Below are positions 1 through 11,520 of a stretch of DNA of 64,000 nucleotides, piece by piece. The translations under genes were made by a program, and so were the position numbers. Numbering within the stretch: the stretch's first letter is position 1; each line of letters opens with the position of its first letter. Below the pieces are notes generated by a model, which saw only the letters and a program-made list of their open reading frames with translations, was not told where the DNA came from and ran no database searches. Source of the stretch: Pararge aegeria (taxonomy: Eukaryota > Arthropoda > Insecta > Lepidoptera > Nymphalidae); the NCBI RefSeq assembly GCF_905163445.1, contig NC_053183.1:20832001-20896000 (forward strand), given 5' to 3'.

Positions 1-566
1 AAGTAAAATTTGTTTTCCGTGCCAGTTTGTGTCATTTCCATTATTTGTCGTCATCGAAACTATTACAATTAGCCTATAAATAGCCCACAACTGGGCGCAA
101 GCTCCACTGTCATCGGAGAGTAGAAGTTTGAACTTGAAAGCACCAGGCTGCTTATGTGGGACTTTAACTATATTAATCGGGATAAGCGGCCTCTTCAAAG
201 AACGGTGTTGACTGGTTACTACCAGACATTAGATAATTTGCGAAGCCAATTCCTCGCCATTTTTTGAGTCCATTCGTGACCAGTACCTTGAGGTCTGAAC
301 CTGAAGACGCTAACCACTAGAATAACGAGGCAATTGTTTGCTATACCTATTGTCATTCGTCAATGAGGAGACCGGAAGTGCGACGTTTCAATTAGCCTCC
401 GTCGCCGCGCCGGGGGGCGATCAGCCGTGAAGAGCGTCCAGAGCGGGGACACTGGGGCACAGTGAACGATACTTGTTGAATTGGGACATTGATTTTTTTG
501 CCAGGCCACGGCATAGCAATACGCCATTCCTTTATATTCTAATTTATATATCTTAAACAACATATG
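1..566. other. No gene seen; GC-rich patch at about 395-475
   Basis: AT-rich DNA except for a patch with cgtcgccgcgccggggggcg. Short open frames here show no family resemblance. Confidence 0.5.
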
Positions 567-813
567 TAGTGACAGCTTAGTCGTTTTCGCTTTCCTTTTG
601 GGCAGAGTTCGATTCCCGGCACTACCCTCTGACTTTGCAGAGTTATGTGTAATTAAATATCACTTGTTTTAAATATAAGGTAACCTGCATGCATTAGAGT
701 TCTCCACAATGTTCTCAAAGGCGAGCTATCCGTACCTGGCCAACTGGCTAGACTACGGAATACATCCTAATCCTTCTCTCAGGAGGCCGATGATGAGTTG
801 ATAATGGTGACTC
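567..813 (+). mobile_element. tRNA-headed SINE, family A
   Basis: Decayed head (B box gagttcgattcccggcac), then the body landmarks taattaaatatcacttg, cctgcatgcattagagttct, ccacaatgttctcaaaggc and the gatgatgagttgataatg tail. Confidence 0.6.
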
Positions 814-1907
814 GTTCAACAATACGATGCAAACGGAATAGAACTAGTAAAACTGAACAATTATCTGAAGGTCCGAGATTCCGTTGATGAAACTAGAATC
901 TCGGTAACTAGCAAGTTGGACACTACAGCATCGTAGACGTTCATTTGCTTTGTGTGCTCTATCAACTTTATAAGGGCCAGAGTTCTGAAGAATTGTTTAG
1001 CTATATAGCTCCAAGATATATAGCTCAAAAAATTCTTCAGAACAGGACACTAGAAGGACATAAAATTACTACTAACTTGTTATTTTCCTTTCGAAATAAA
1101 AAAATACCGAGCTAAAAAAGGGGAAAAAAAATCATCTAGACTCGAACCGGGGTATTCTTCTTTTACCGCCTTATTTCCCATCTAAGCTATTAAAACCTTG
1201 AAGATTGTGTCTAAATTTCGTTCTTTGTATGCTTATGATAATTAAGCATTTATACTATTGCCTAAAAACACGTATAAAACGATGTTTTCTGAAAGTTAAA
1301 CCTAGCTTAATCGATTTATATATCGCCCCCAATAACCCCTGAATACACAGTACACTTCATGAAAATCGTTAGAGCCGTTTCCGAGACTCAGGTTGTATAT
1401 GGTACATATATACGTTATTATTATTTTTATACATACAAAGTATTTAGAACCATCTATGGTTGGGCGATGCCGCTAGAGCTACAAATGTTTATGAACAGCG
1501 GTATTCACTTAGCATTCGCGACTTACCAGGGCGCTCGCTTGTATGTCGCTTCGTTAGAATAGTGTTAATGTCGGAGTATTACACGCGTACAGGCCATGGG
1601 AGCATCTGGTCGGAATACTTATTAGGTCATGTGATAAAACCGTTTGGGTATTGTTTACGTTCTATTTTGAGCGGTGGAAACAATTGTATGACGCGGCTTG
1701 CTTTGTAAATCAGGCATATTACAAAAAACTGCAAGGAAAATACTAACTATTAGTAGTTTATACAACGTGTAAATAAAAACCGAAATATTTCTTTACAGGC
1801 TTTAGATGTACGTACATTATGTACTGTCTCTAAGAGTTATCTGTGAAACTGAAAATATAATAAAGTTTTTGAGTAAGTAAACCACTGCACTAGTATTTAC
1901 TTAAAGA
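814..1907. other. No gene seen
   Basis: Holds the 982-1043 hairpin and otherwise AT-rich unique-looking DNA. Two overlapping open frames at 1359-1708 show no conserved motif. Confidence 0.5.
982..1043. repeat. Hairpin, 26-27-base arms
   Basis: Arms 982-1007 (gttctgaagaattg..) and 1017-1043 (..aattcttcagaac) pair with few mismatches around a 9-base loop. Function unknown. Confidence 0.7.
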
Positions 1908-2196
1908 TTATGAAAATGAAGCTGAATTTGCTATACTCCGCAATGAATAACTGTTAAGTGACTTAAAAATTATTAATTGTAAAGTCAACATCTCCTGAGG
2001 ATGCTCCGGTTTCGGAGCGAAATTTGCGTAGAGGGTACATTGCCGAAGATCTGTTTAGTGTGGAGTATAAGGATTGAAGAAATTATAACTACACCATACA
2101 GATTCTCCTGCTTTTTGCGGAGTATAGCAAATTAAGCTTAATTTTCATAATATATCATGAATTTCCGCAAAGTAACGCCTGCTTCTATCCAATATT
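1908..2196. mobile_element. Inverted-repeat element, family F, copy 1
   Basis: Left end tatgaaaatgaagctgaatt .. tatactccgc and right end gcggagtatagcaaattaag .. ttttcataat are inverted repeats around an interior with ggagtataaggattgaag and the 'cctgaggatgctccgg' box. The right side continues into ccgcaaagtaacgcctgctt. Confidence 0.65.
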
Positions 2197-3054
2197 TACT
2201 GAAAGAAATCAGACATGGCCCTAACGTCACATACAAAATTAAAATTTAATATCTCCAATAAATTGACTAAGTATGCGTCGCGTACTGTAGGTACTATGTG
2301 CGTGTTGGTCTTTTATCTTCAATAGGGTTGTCATATAAAGTAAACACTTGAAATGTTTTGAATTCCTTTATATGTAAAAATTAATGTTATTCTTTTGATT
2401 TAATATTTTTACAGGGTGATTCTTTATGAAATATACTATAATGCATCCTGTAACATTATTTCCTAATTTGGTTACATGTTATGATGTTGTATACATTTTC
2501 TTGAGGCCATAAAAATAATCGGATTCAGACTACAATATAGTATTTAATACAGATGGTGGTCTGCCTTCGATACATTTCAGTGTGTGTTTTGTCGTAGTAT
2601 ATAAATTATTTATTTCATGTAATGATTTGTGCGCCTTTTGAGTCACCACGCAAAGACATCAGATCATCTGGATTGATACATACTTTTCACAGTTCAAGGA
2701 AAAAACAATGTTTAAACGAGCGCCCGTATTAACAAGCTATCAACAGCGCTCGCACATTTTCCTTCTGTTGCCTATAAATGCCTATAAATACATTGATGTT
2801 GGCTACAAGGCCGCTGGCATGAAGGCTTTTCCTGTGCCACAAATTTCCTATAGCTTCAACGAAAAGATTCGGATCAGAGAGTTTTTCTTCACTATAAATA
2901 TCTGCAGTTATTTTTATTTAAAAAAATCTCAGGTTTTTTTATAACCTACTACGCGGTTCACGCTTCATCAGATAAGACTGACTGAAAATTCACTGTACAA
3001 TTTTTCCTGTAGAAAAAAACACTATGAACTAAAAAGTCATATGTTGTAAAAAAT
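2197..3054. other. Nothing recognised
   Basis: AT-rich DNA. A 78-residue open frame at 2708-2944 starts from a true ATG but has no recognisable motif. Confidence 0.5.
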
Positions 3055-3178
3055 ATCTAAATTCATCTATTTGAAGTAGGCCTTTTGAAATGTCAAGTCC
3101 GTATGCCTGTAGTGACTTTACCACCGGTGTGGAAAGCAGATTCTTTCAAGAAGAAGCCGGTAAGATACTCAGTTGCGC
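3055..3178 (-). mobile_element. LINE 3' UTR fragment, same family, inverted
   Basis: The plus strand reads aaattcatctatttgaagta then, further on, ccaccggtgtggaaagcaga and aagaagaagccggtaag, the inverted UTR landmarks of the 22-kb LINE. The coding part is absent. Confidence 0.7.
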
Positions 3179-3688
3179 TTTATGCATAAACAAACTTTTT
3201 AACAGAAAAATATACCCATAACGTTATTTATTCAGTCCCTACATAAAATGCAATTACCTACCTATACTTTGGTTTCTTTCAAAGAAAATCGTATAAAGCA
3301 TATTTTCTGCTGACAAATACTAACATGACATCATACATTGGTCGCATTGAATTAATGTTACAAAATAAACACAAGTGTTGCTAAGTGTGTAAATAGAACA
3401 CCTATTTTTCTTATGAATATTATAAACTAAAACAGTAAAAATCTTGCTATCTATCGACTAGATTCACAAGCAGCGGATAAAATTCTTAAAACTCCAGTGT
3501 AAAATCTTGATTCTTTGCTGATCATTCATTATTTAAATATAATAGTGCATTTTAAAGCCAACACCTACAAATGATTGTTGTAATAACACAAGACATAATT
3601 TGTAATTCTAGCATTGTTTAATTTTTTATGAATGTTGTTACAATTAATTGCTGGTGAATCATATAAATAAATGAAATAAAAATAAAAA

Positions 3689-3775
3689 CCTTATGAGAAT
3701 GCTTCGGTGTTGGAGCGAAACGTGCGTAGCTACTGAGTGCATTTCGGAAAGATGTGTTGTGTGGCGTATAAAAAT
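3689..3775 (+). repeat. Interior fragment of family F
   Basis: Contains gagaatgcttcggtgttgga, gcgaaacgtgcgta and a 'tgtgtggcgtataaa' stretch that parallel 1996-2070 of copy 1. Both inverted ends are missing. Confidence 0.5.
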
Positions 3776-3795
3776 TCGACAAGTAACATCAGACA

Positions 3796-4047
3796 AATCT
3801 GCACGGCGTAAGTTGGAAGTCCCGGATTCGATTCCCGGCCGGGGAAATTGGGGAATTTATAATTTGTGAATTTTCTTTTCAGGCTTTGCCCGTGGTCTAG
3901 TTACTACCCTACCGACAGACAAGTGCCTTTAAGCGATTTAGCGTACCGGTACGATGTTGCGTAGAAACCTATTACGGGTATGGGCTTTATACAACTGCCA
4001 TACTCCCTACTACAGGTTAGCCCGCTACCGTCTTGGACTGCATCATC
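3796..4047 (+). mobile_element. tRNA-headed SINE, family C
   Basis: B-box-like cccggattcgattcccggcc, then aatttataatttgtgaattt, gtggtctagttactacccta, gcgatttagcgtaccggtac and the ttggactgcatcatc end. Confidence 0.75.
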
Positions 4048-4136
4048 TCTGTCTATATTGATTATAATTTTTAAATTGATGAGTAAAGCCTTCTCTATTT
4101 ACATCCAAATCTATGATATATACCTTCCTTTTCTTC

Positions 4137-4440
4137 TTGAAGCGGTGATAGCCCAGTGGGTAGGGATTAACCTTCAGTTTTGGGAGGGCGAGTTCGAATC
4201 CTAGCACGCACCTCTGACTTATCTAAGTTAATTGCGTTTTAAACAATTAAAATATCACTTTCTTCGACGGTGAAGGAAAACATCGTGAGAAAACCTGCAA
4301 GACTGAGAGTTCTCTTTAATGTACTCAAAGGCGTGTGGAGTCCACCAACGTGCACTGGGTCAGCGTGTTGGACTATGGCCTTAACCTTCTCGTTGTGGGA
4401 GGAGACCCGTGCCCCGTAGTGGGTTGATACGATGATTATT
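4137..4440 (+). mobile_element. tRNA-headed SINE, family A, full length
   Basis: The most complete copy. The tRNA-like head has an A box (gatagcccagtgggtaggg) and a B box (gagttcgaatcctag). The body is ttaaaatatcac, ggtgaaggaaaacatcgtga, gtgtggagtccaccaacgtg, tgggaggagacccgtgcccc, and the tail is gggttgatacgatgatt. The tRNA cloverleaf itself is not intact. Confidence 0.8.
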
Positions 4441-5928
4441 TATGATATATTCGCCACTGCCGATATGCCGTTTGTTTCGTGTAACTCTCAGGCGAAATGA
4501 ACGCATGTGTATTAATAGCGTGAAGTAATCTAGTCTATAATTGTTCTTACCAAGTACTCGTAATTATAACATTAAGTCATTACTCAGGTTCTCGCGTCGG
4601 TGACCGCAAGCGCGCGGTCCAGCATACATAAGACGGCGGTGGTTCGCTCGGCATATGAATGATATCGCGTTGCGGAAGATAGGTGTACGTCTCGAGGTAC
4701 TCGCTGACGAGGAAACTAAATATTTTACTTGCAAATTTATACAGCTTTTGTATCAGAATCCGGGTATTACTACCTCTATGCTTATTTCTCTGTTCCGATC
4801 GAAAGGGCGTGGTTGCCGGCGTAATTACATTACACATGAGGTTTAACTAGCACCTACGCCTCAGATTGATGGATGCAGGATAACAGGACGTGTACCGTGC
4901 ATGTCCTGTGGAGTGTGGCGATTTTTCCACACACGCAAAACTCCTAAAGGTAGCTTAAATACTACTATGTATTTAACGTTTGTATTCGCGAAAGACATAA
5001 GAGCTTATCAAGTGGACTAAACATTTTGAAATTTGGGTTTGGAGATGTTAGTTAAGTACCTAATTGAGCGGTGCGGATCGCCATCGCTTTATATCATTAC
5101 CAGCTGTTGCCCGCGGCTTCGTACGCGGTTTTTGGTTTTCCTGCAGGAACCGTACATTTTCCCGGAATAAATAGCAGCCTATGTGTTAATCCAGGGTATA
5201 ATCTATCTCCATTCCCAAATTCGATCGAATTAATTCCGTAGTCTTTGCGTGAAAGACTAACAAACAACCATCCATCCATCCATAATATTAGTAGGTGATA
5301 AGTGACTGCAAAACTCTGAATTTATTCTAAATAGTAGCGGACTTACCATTTAGGAATATATGGTTAGTCGGTTCTTAAATTGGTCGGCTTACAAATTGAT
5401 CCAGCCGGTTTCGAACCCTACTTCTACCTTGACAACCGCATGCCTCTGAGATTGCAATTACAATTTATTCACAAAATGTGTTATCGCAACACACCAATAG
5501 CGACGAGCATATCAAATGAACGGACATGCGTTAGCTATTAAGACCCATTTCCATACAAAAAACTCCTGTTAGCACTCTGCCAATAGAATTTACGACGGTA
5601 ATTTCATTGAGAGTATAGACACTGGGAGTAAAATTAAGATAAAGACAAAAAGGACTGTATCATTGATCTAATTGTTAGCAAGATTGACTACTGAGCACAA
5701 GATCCTTGGTTCAGTTTTGAGATGGGGTCGTAAACGTCAGTTTATAAAATCGGACAATAAGCCTTAGTCCCAGTCCAAGGTCAACTGTTGATGAGTACAA
5801 TTCACAAAAATATATACATTGTAATGACATGGTCCGGTACTGTTATATCAAAGACGTAATGTAATATTAATATATTTTAGTTTTCCTATTTATTATCATA
5901 GTCTCCCTTCAGAATAATACTAGTAAAG
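4441..5928. other. No gene seen; one Helitron-like piece
   Basis: Apart from the element at 5099-5294 nothing is recognised. Around 4590-4840 both strands are open for 60-85 codons and the base composition is more balanced, but no motif or splice pattern supports an exon. Confidence 0.45.
5099..5294 (-). mobile_element. Helitron-like non-autonomous element
   Basis: The plus strand begins accagctgttgcccgcggct and ends aacaaccatccatccatcca, taatattagtagg: the inverted form of the 'ctaatatta .. gcgggcaacagctgg' layout. Confidence 0.55.
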
Positions 5929-6175
5929 GCGGTAGTCCACTACGCTTGCCAAGTACGAATAGGTAGACTTCACACGTCTTTGAGAACTTTATGGAAATCT
6001 CTCAGGCATGCAGGTTTCCTCACGAAGCTATCCTTCACCGTTGAATAAAGTGATATTTAATAGCTTAGAACGCACATATCTTCGAAAAGTTAGAGGTGCT
6101 GGCTGTGAATCGAACTGGGTCCCCCCCCCCAAAGTGAAGTCGAAGTCCTGCCCACAGGGCTAACACCGCTTCAAG
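5929..6175 (-). mobile_element. tRNA-headed SINE, family A
   Basis: Inverted copy with head, body and most of the tail. The head carries a C homopolymer at about 6120-6130, in the place of the ttcggggggccgag stretch. Confidence 0.75.
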
Positions 6176-6310
6176 AAAAATATGAGGGTTGGTGTATATA
6201 ATATATTCGGATCGCAATAGACAAGGCTTTACTAATTAATTTAAAAAACATAATGCTAATCAATATAGAAAGGGATGATGCAAGCTGGCATCGACGCAAG
6301 CAAAAAACAC

Positions 6311-6384
6311 CCAAGTACCGGTACGCTAAATCGCTTAGCGGCACTGGTTTGTCGGTAGGGTAGTAACTATCCAGCGCAGTCGAC
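6311..6384 (-). mobile_element. SINE family C fragment
   Basis: Inverted middle part: gtaccggtacgctaaatcgc, ttagcggcactggtttgtcg, gtagggtagtaactatcc. Confidence 0.6.
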
Positions 6385-6451
6385 TATTTTTTTTGTTGCT
6401 GGTACTGCCATAAATCTCTCAAATAAACTGTTCTTTAAATGCTTTGAAAAC

Positions 6452-6493
6452 ATAAATCATATGCGGGCGAAGTCGCGAGGAGCAGCTAGTTAA
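6452..6493 (+). mobile_element. Helitron-like 3' terminus
   Basis: Ends tatgcgggcgaagtcgcgag then gagcagctagtt; a hairpin-forming GC stretch just before CTAGT, as at Helitron 3' ends. Confidence 0.5.
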
Positions 6494-6756
6494 AATAAAA
6501 AGCCGCGTGCGTCAGCTAGTGTGCAAGTCCTGTTATGGCATGCGGTTAGGCTTGCACGATGTACGGCGCCGATGGCTTACGGGGCTTCGGTTACGCAGCT
6601 GTAAATATAGCTCGAAGGTCTGGGAAGTATAGGTTTCAATGTTAGCTTTCGCTGAGGCTTCGCAGCACCCTGTAATAGCTATTTACGGATGGCGCTGCTA
6701 ATTCAGAAATTAATTATTCTTTAACTTTTCTTATGTCTATAATACTAAGAACTTAG

Positions 6757-6995
6757 ACCTTTTTTTTGTCGTGGTGGAAAAGCTTTATCGCATTTGATAG
6801 AAGCAGGCGTTACTTTGCGGAATGTTTTTGGCTACTGTCTCTGTCCTCTGTCCTTTTGGGTAGGACAGAGGTAACGTGGGACTCGTTTACCCAAACTAAA
6901 ACAACCACGGCATGTCCCTCGCGTTGGCTTTAGAAGATGCCCGGGGAACCCGATGTAAACTTTCCAGACCCCTTCCCCCGTACGGGTAGCTAGAA
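6757..6995 (-). repeat. SINE-like repeat with 'ccaccacgacaaaaaaa' tail
   Basis: The plus strand begins ttttttttgtcgtggtggaa; the minus strand carries gcgagggacatgccgtggtt, 'acgagtcccacgttacctc' and 'cctacccaaaaggacagagg' before the A-rich tail. A related copy lies at 27035-27235. It includes the ccgcaaagtaacgcctgctt module also found beside family F. Confidence 0.5.
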
Positions 6996-7059
6996 GACTA
7001 TAGACCTACCTATTACTAATACTCGGAGTCTGTCTGTCTGACCGCCTGTCCGTCTGATA

Positions 7060-7240
7060 TTTAGACTGTTGAAATTTTCACAGATGATATATTTGCTGAT
7101 GTATCAAAAAATATTAGAAAACTGAATAAAATCAACATTAAAGGGGGCTCCGGTAAGCCGATAAGCTCCAAAAGACATGATTTTTTTGCTGTTTTTATAG
7201 ATATTGGTACGGAGCCGTTCGTACGCGAGACTGATTCGCC
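7060..7240 (+). repeat. Fragment of a widespread lepidopteran repeat ('acggagccgttcgtacgcgag')
   Basis: ttgaaattttcacagatgat, aaagggggctccggtaagcc and ggtacggagccgttcgtacg. A short piece of the other end (aaaaaccggccaagtgtgcc) lies at 28430-28461. Confidence 0.45.
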
Positions 7241-7290
7241 ATTCGTTCGAATTCGTATGTATAGTTGTTTTTTTAAACCTTTAGTGGTTA

Positions 7291-7496
7291 AATAAATAAA
7301 TAAACTACAACATCGCCATCTAGCCTAAAGTAAGTGTAGCTTGTATTATGGGAACTAAGATGACTTTTGAATATTTTTATGAATAATATACATAAATACT
7401 TATAATATCCATATAAACACCCAGACACTGAAAAGCATTAATGTTCATCACATAAATATATTGCAGTTGTGGGAATCGAACCGCCAATCGGCCGAC
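7291..7496 (-). mobile_element. tRNA-headed SINE, family B, head deleted
   Basis: Inverted copy: catcgccatctagcctaaag, atataaacacccagacactg, ttgtgggaatcgaacc, then ccgccaatcggcc. The middle of the tRNA-like head is deleted between the last two. Confidence 0.75.
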
Positions 7497-10169
7497 CAAA
7501 TGTAGTAGAACTTCTATAATGGTGACTCCGCTGAAACCACTACAGGCTGCAACGCTTTTAAGTAAAACATGAAAATTACTACATGAACTTTATATAGTTA
7601 CTAGTATAAGGTACCTACCTAGTATTTTTACATTTAACTTGGCACCGATAAAAACGTTAAGTTTTTTTTTATAATGAATGCTCTATTGGTGAACTTGAAA
7701 AACAATACGTGTAGTTTTATTCATCTTTGAACTTAAACTATACAGGCAAATCCGCAAAAACAGGAAACAGGAAACAAACTCCCAATCTATTACGGATCTT
7801 GAATAAAAAGCCACCACGGCACGAACTTTAAAAAGAAGTATCGTGCTTTACAGAATCACAGATGACAAAAACCATATAGGATGCGCATTTTCCTCATGGC
7901 ACTATTGATTACGAGGTAACTATGAGATAAAGTATCAGACTAATCCATCAAGATAGATGAAACCCCAGATCTACTCGTATATTTTTGTATGTTCGTGCAA
8001 ATAAGGCAAACACCATAATATTTTATTTATGATATTATAGCACTTAACGCAGATATGCAATTCACTGCCGCAAGTGGCAGTGCAATCTAAGATGGAAGCT
8101 TGCTAAAAGCTTGAGTGATATGTGATTAAATTAACCCAAAACCCATACCCATGCAAAAGTGTATTACCTATTCCCATACCCCTTATTAGGTTCCAAAATG
8201 GGGTACTAGCCTCCTACGACAGAGATTTGATTACTGGTTTTAATAAATGCAATAAATTAGCGTAATTCTGCATAGTAACAGCTTGTATTTTCGAAATAAA
8301 ATGTATCATATATCCAAGTATACATTTCATTTCGAAAAAAATACCACTAAACACTGAAATGAAAGCGGAAGAAGTTGCGGGCAATAAGTAATAATAAAAA
8401 AAACTACATGACGATAATTTGGTAAAGGCTGAAAAGTAAGTACAACAAGCTGTAAAGAAAGCAAAAAAGTATCAATATACTTGGACCTTGCTCACGAGGC
8501 TACCGCCATGTCGAGTGTTGAGTCGACCGTTATTGTTCCGATAATTAAATTCGCGAAAAGCTTCGACCAATATCTTAAGGCATTCTTCGTGAACACTTCG
8601 CTAGCGCGATGCAGGATTTTTGTAGCGTCATCTAGTTCTGTAATGTGGAGACCGCTACAAAGCTTTCGCTTGGTGTTGGATCAAGGGTCGGACACAGAAG
8701 GCTTGAAGGCTGAAGTAATTCTTGAAGCGGGGCGTATTGTGAGGAGGTTGCTCACACTGGAGCCCTGACCGCCGGTTACTTAAAACCGGGTACTTAACAC
8801 CCCGCAAGCGGAGGCGTGTTTTTATTTTATTTTCTACTGGTGTTATTTCATATAATTTAAAAATGTTGAAATGTTAAATTCTTCTGTTTACTGTTTCCTC
8901 GCGTTTAAATAATTTATATCTTTTTACCGTCTATTGTTTACCTTTAGTCAGCGCTAGTAAAGCAAATAAATTATTTTAATTTTAATGTTTATTGACGCCA
9001 TAACACACTCATTCGCGTAAGTCGGTCACGGTCCCAGAAGTATCGATAAGTGTATTTATTATAGAAGCCTATAAAACTGAACTCGCATTGCGCGCTTTGA
9101 CCTACAAATTACTCATTGTAAACATTTTTTAGTCACGCTTGACTGATCACAATATGGTTTAGTGCCGATTAATTATGATTTATCTTAATTACATTGAAAC
9201 CGTGAAATTCAAGGACGTTGACTGTAACTTAGTATTAAGTTGACGAATTTAGTTATCGTCATCAACTCACTTCTATGTCATATTTTTCATGTAATGTACG
9301 CATCAAAAGTGCCATCTATGTGCCTATTTGAATAAAGAAATGTTTGACATTGACTGTGAATATTGAAATCTGTCATCCTTAATGCATTTTCTACGCGTAA
9401 AAGACAAAAAATTCATAAAATGAGATAACAAACATTTTAATGCTGACTCGGATTTTGAGTTCCAATTACAAAAACAGTACAGCGGCGTGACAGCCTTACC
9501 TGCCCTATGCAATGTACTGATTTGCACTTTCCCAACCGTCACACGCGTCAATGCGCGTAGATATTACATGCAGCGATCCAAAACCTACTTCGAAATCGAA
9601 TCATGCGTAAAACTGAGCACCTCTGCCCAGGTTTGGGACATGAATGGGTAGACAATGATACTATCTGTGGTGTCTGTCGTGGAATAATTGCCATACGAAT
9701 CTCAAACAAACTGAGTAACTAAATAAATCGGCTAATGTTGACTTCGCGAATGAAAATTTAAGCGTTTATTTTTCTGGGCACTACAAACTTACATACTAAA
9801 TTGCTTATAAATGACTTTTGAAAATTTTATTTTTACTTACTCATAATCTAAACCACACACGATGGCTAAATTTTACAGAGAAGATTTATAAAGCGAATAA
9901 TGACCGTGATTCTATAGTTTTAAATAAAAGTGGATGGTTGCCATTATTTCGCTCTTTGAAAGTAGTTTCGTTCCGCTAAAGTAGGATCGAGTTCTGTGGG
10001 ATTTAACTCAAGCTAACTTCATCCGGACCGAAAGTAATACAAATTGAGTTGACTTGTTGACTTGTTTGCTGATTACAGCGCTTTTTGCGATCCGTCTTCG
10101 ATCGTGACATTCGGCTGGCATAGGTACAAGTTGCAAAGAACTATTTACTGATGACATCGATATGTTTTT
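7497..10169. other. No gene seen; LINE tail and unplaced open stretch
   Basis: Contains the LINE tail at 9225-9352 and a possible Helitron-like end at 8340-8392 (gcggaagaagttgcgggcaa). The stretch 8481-8768 is open on both strands and GC-rich relative to its flanks; it may be a piece of an unrecognised retroelement. Confidence 0.4.
9225..9352 (+). mobile_element. LINE 3' UTR fragment (second family)
   Basis: Shares with 46888-47072 and 58818-59010 the order: tttagttatcgtcatcaact, cacttctatgtcat, catcaaaagtgccatctatg, tgcctatttgaataaaga. The terminal gaataaag is followed by AT-rich DNA. Confidence 0.65.
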
Positions 10170-10415
10170 GACGGCCGATCTGCGCAGTGGAAAGCGATCC
10201 TGCTTTTTGTGTTCAAGGCTGTGGGTACGATTCCTACAACTGGAAAATGTTTGTTCGATGTACATTAATGTTTTTCAGTATCTGGGTGTATTCTGTTTAT
10301 TATAAGCATTTATGAATACGTATACTATCCATTAAAATATTCATTACTCATCTTAGTAGGTACCCTTAACACAAGCTGCGCTTACTTTGTGGCTAGAAGG
10401 CGATGCATCTATTGA
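10170..10415 (+). mobile_element. tRNA-headed SINE, family B, full length
   Basis: gacggccgatctgcgcagtg (A box region), gggtacgattcctacaactg (B box region), the aatgtttttcagtatctggg body and the ggctagaaggcgatgcatct tail. Confidence 0.8.
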
Positions 10416-10576
10416 GAAAAAAAAATGTTTAGCTTGAATATAGGATTAAAGTTCGATAACATCTACTCCTTAATACAGTATTAAGCAGAATTTTTTATTT
10501 AAATGATCTCATCTTCAGGTATATTTGCACCCTATTCGTTCTAACCAATAGTCTGTAAGCCTTTTATAGCTCTAGA

Positions 10577-10793
10577 TAATCCTTACTAATATAATAAATG
10601 CAATTGTGTGTTTATTTGTTTGTACTTACTCTACGCCCTAACTGAGCAACCGATCGACTTGATTTTTGGCATAGAGTTAATTGAAAGAATGGAGACAAAG
10701 AAAGAAAGGAGGACAAAGGTATACTTTTTATCCCAGGAAAACAAACTGTTCCCGCGGGATTTGTAAAAACCTTAATAAACGCGGACAAAGAAA
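10577..10793 (+). mobile_element. Helitron-like non-autonomous element
   Basis: Starts ccttactaatataataaatg, contains gccctaactgagcaaccgat and ctttttatcccaggaaaaca, and ends at aataaacgcggac. Shares all blocks with the copy at 50484; the 3' GC hairpin is eroded. Confidence 0.6.
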
Positions 10794-10995
10794 ACCGGCA
10801 ATACTTAATACGTAAATCTTTGGCCCAAGGACATGCAAATATTGTTATGATATAATATCAAATTTTGTTTATGGTTTGTGTTGGAAGATTTCAATATATT
10901 TGGTGCCTATAGTATACGGAGATATAGCTAACGTTTAGTACCTACATTTACTGCGGTACCTTATTCTTCTAATAGATAAAGAATAATAATACTGT

Positions 10996-11077
10996 ACCAC
11001 GACAACACAAACATCACCATCACGGCCGTGGACTCAGAAAGCACTGGGTCGCTGCCCACTGCGCCAGTCGGCCATCG
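10996..11077 (-). mobile_element. SINE family B, internally deleted
   Basis: The inverted tail (ccacgacaacacaaacatca) is joined to the inverted head (cacggccgtggactcagaaa .. cactgcgccagtcggcc). The B box and body are missing. Confidence 0.6.
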
Positions 11078-11283
11078 AATGCGAAAATTAATGCAAGTAA
11101 CTTAAACAAAGTTTCCCTTGAATAACTTATGAATTCACTCGATGCAACTGCTATATAACTTAATAGAATAAACCCAAGCGTACCTCAGTTACTCCTTACT
11201 TTACTCTGTAGCGTAAACTCGAGCAATAATTGACCGACAAACTAGATAGCCCAGAAACAAAGCCTGGTACCTATGCGAGGGGC

Positions 11284-11325
11284 ATGTCCAGTAATGTGCA
11301 GACAAGGCTGCACATTACTGGACAT
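11284..11325. repeat. Perfect 18-base hairpin
   Basis: atgtccagtaatgtgcag, loop acaagg, then its exact reverse complement. Confidence 0.85.
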
Positions 11326-11335
11326 ACATTAGTCT

Positions 11336-11520
11336 AACAATCTGAGGCGTAGGTGTTAAACCTAATGAGCCTGTAACTACACTGGCAACCACGCGCTTCT
11401 CGTCTTATTGGCAAGAGTAAATTCATTTTTCGGCAGAAATAAGCATGGCGGTAGTACTAGTGCTTCCCCAGACGAGCTCTGTCACTAAATGCTCTTTACT
11501 ACTAAACTAGGATCGAGGCC
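11336..11520 (+). mobile_element. SINE-like repeat, family D
   Basis: gtaggtgttaaacctaatga, cctgtaactacactggcaac, cagaaataagcatggcggta, ctgtcactaaatgctcttta. The same ordered blocks occur at 46.5 kb. Confidence 0.6.

Noticed and set aside
6119..6130. Run of C bases
   Set aside because: A homopolymer within a SINE head (counterpart of a G run in other copies). Not a separate feature and possibly length-variable in sequencing.
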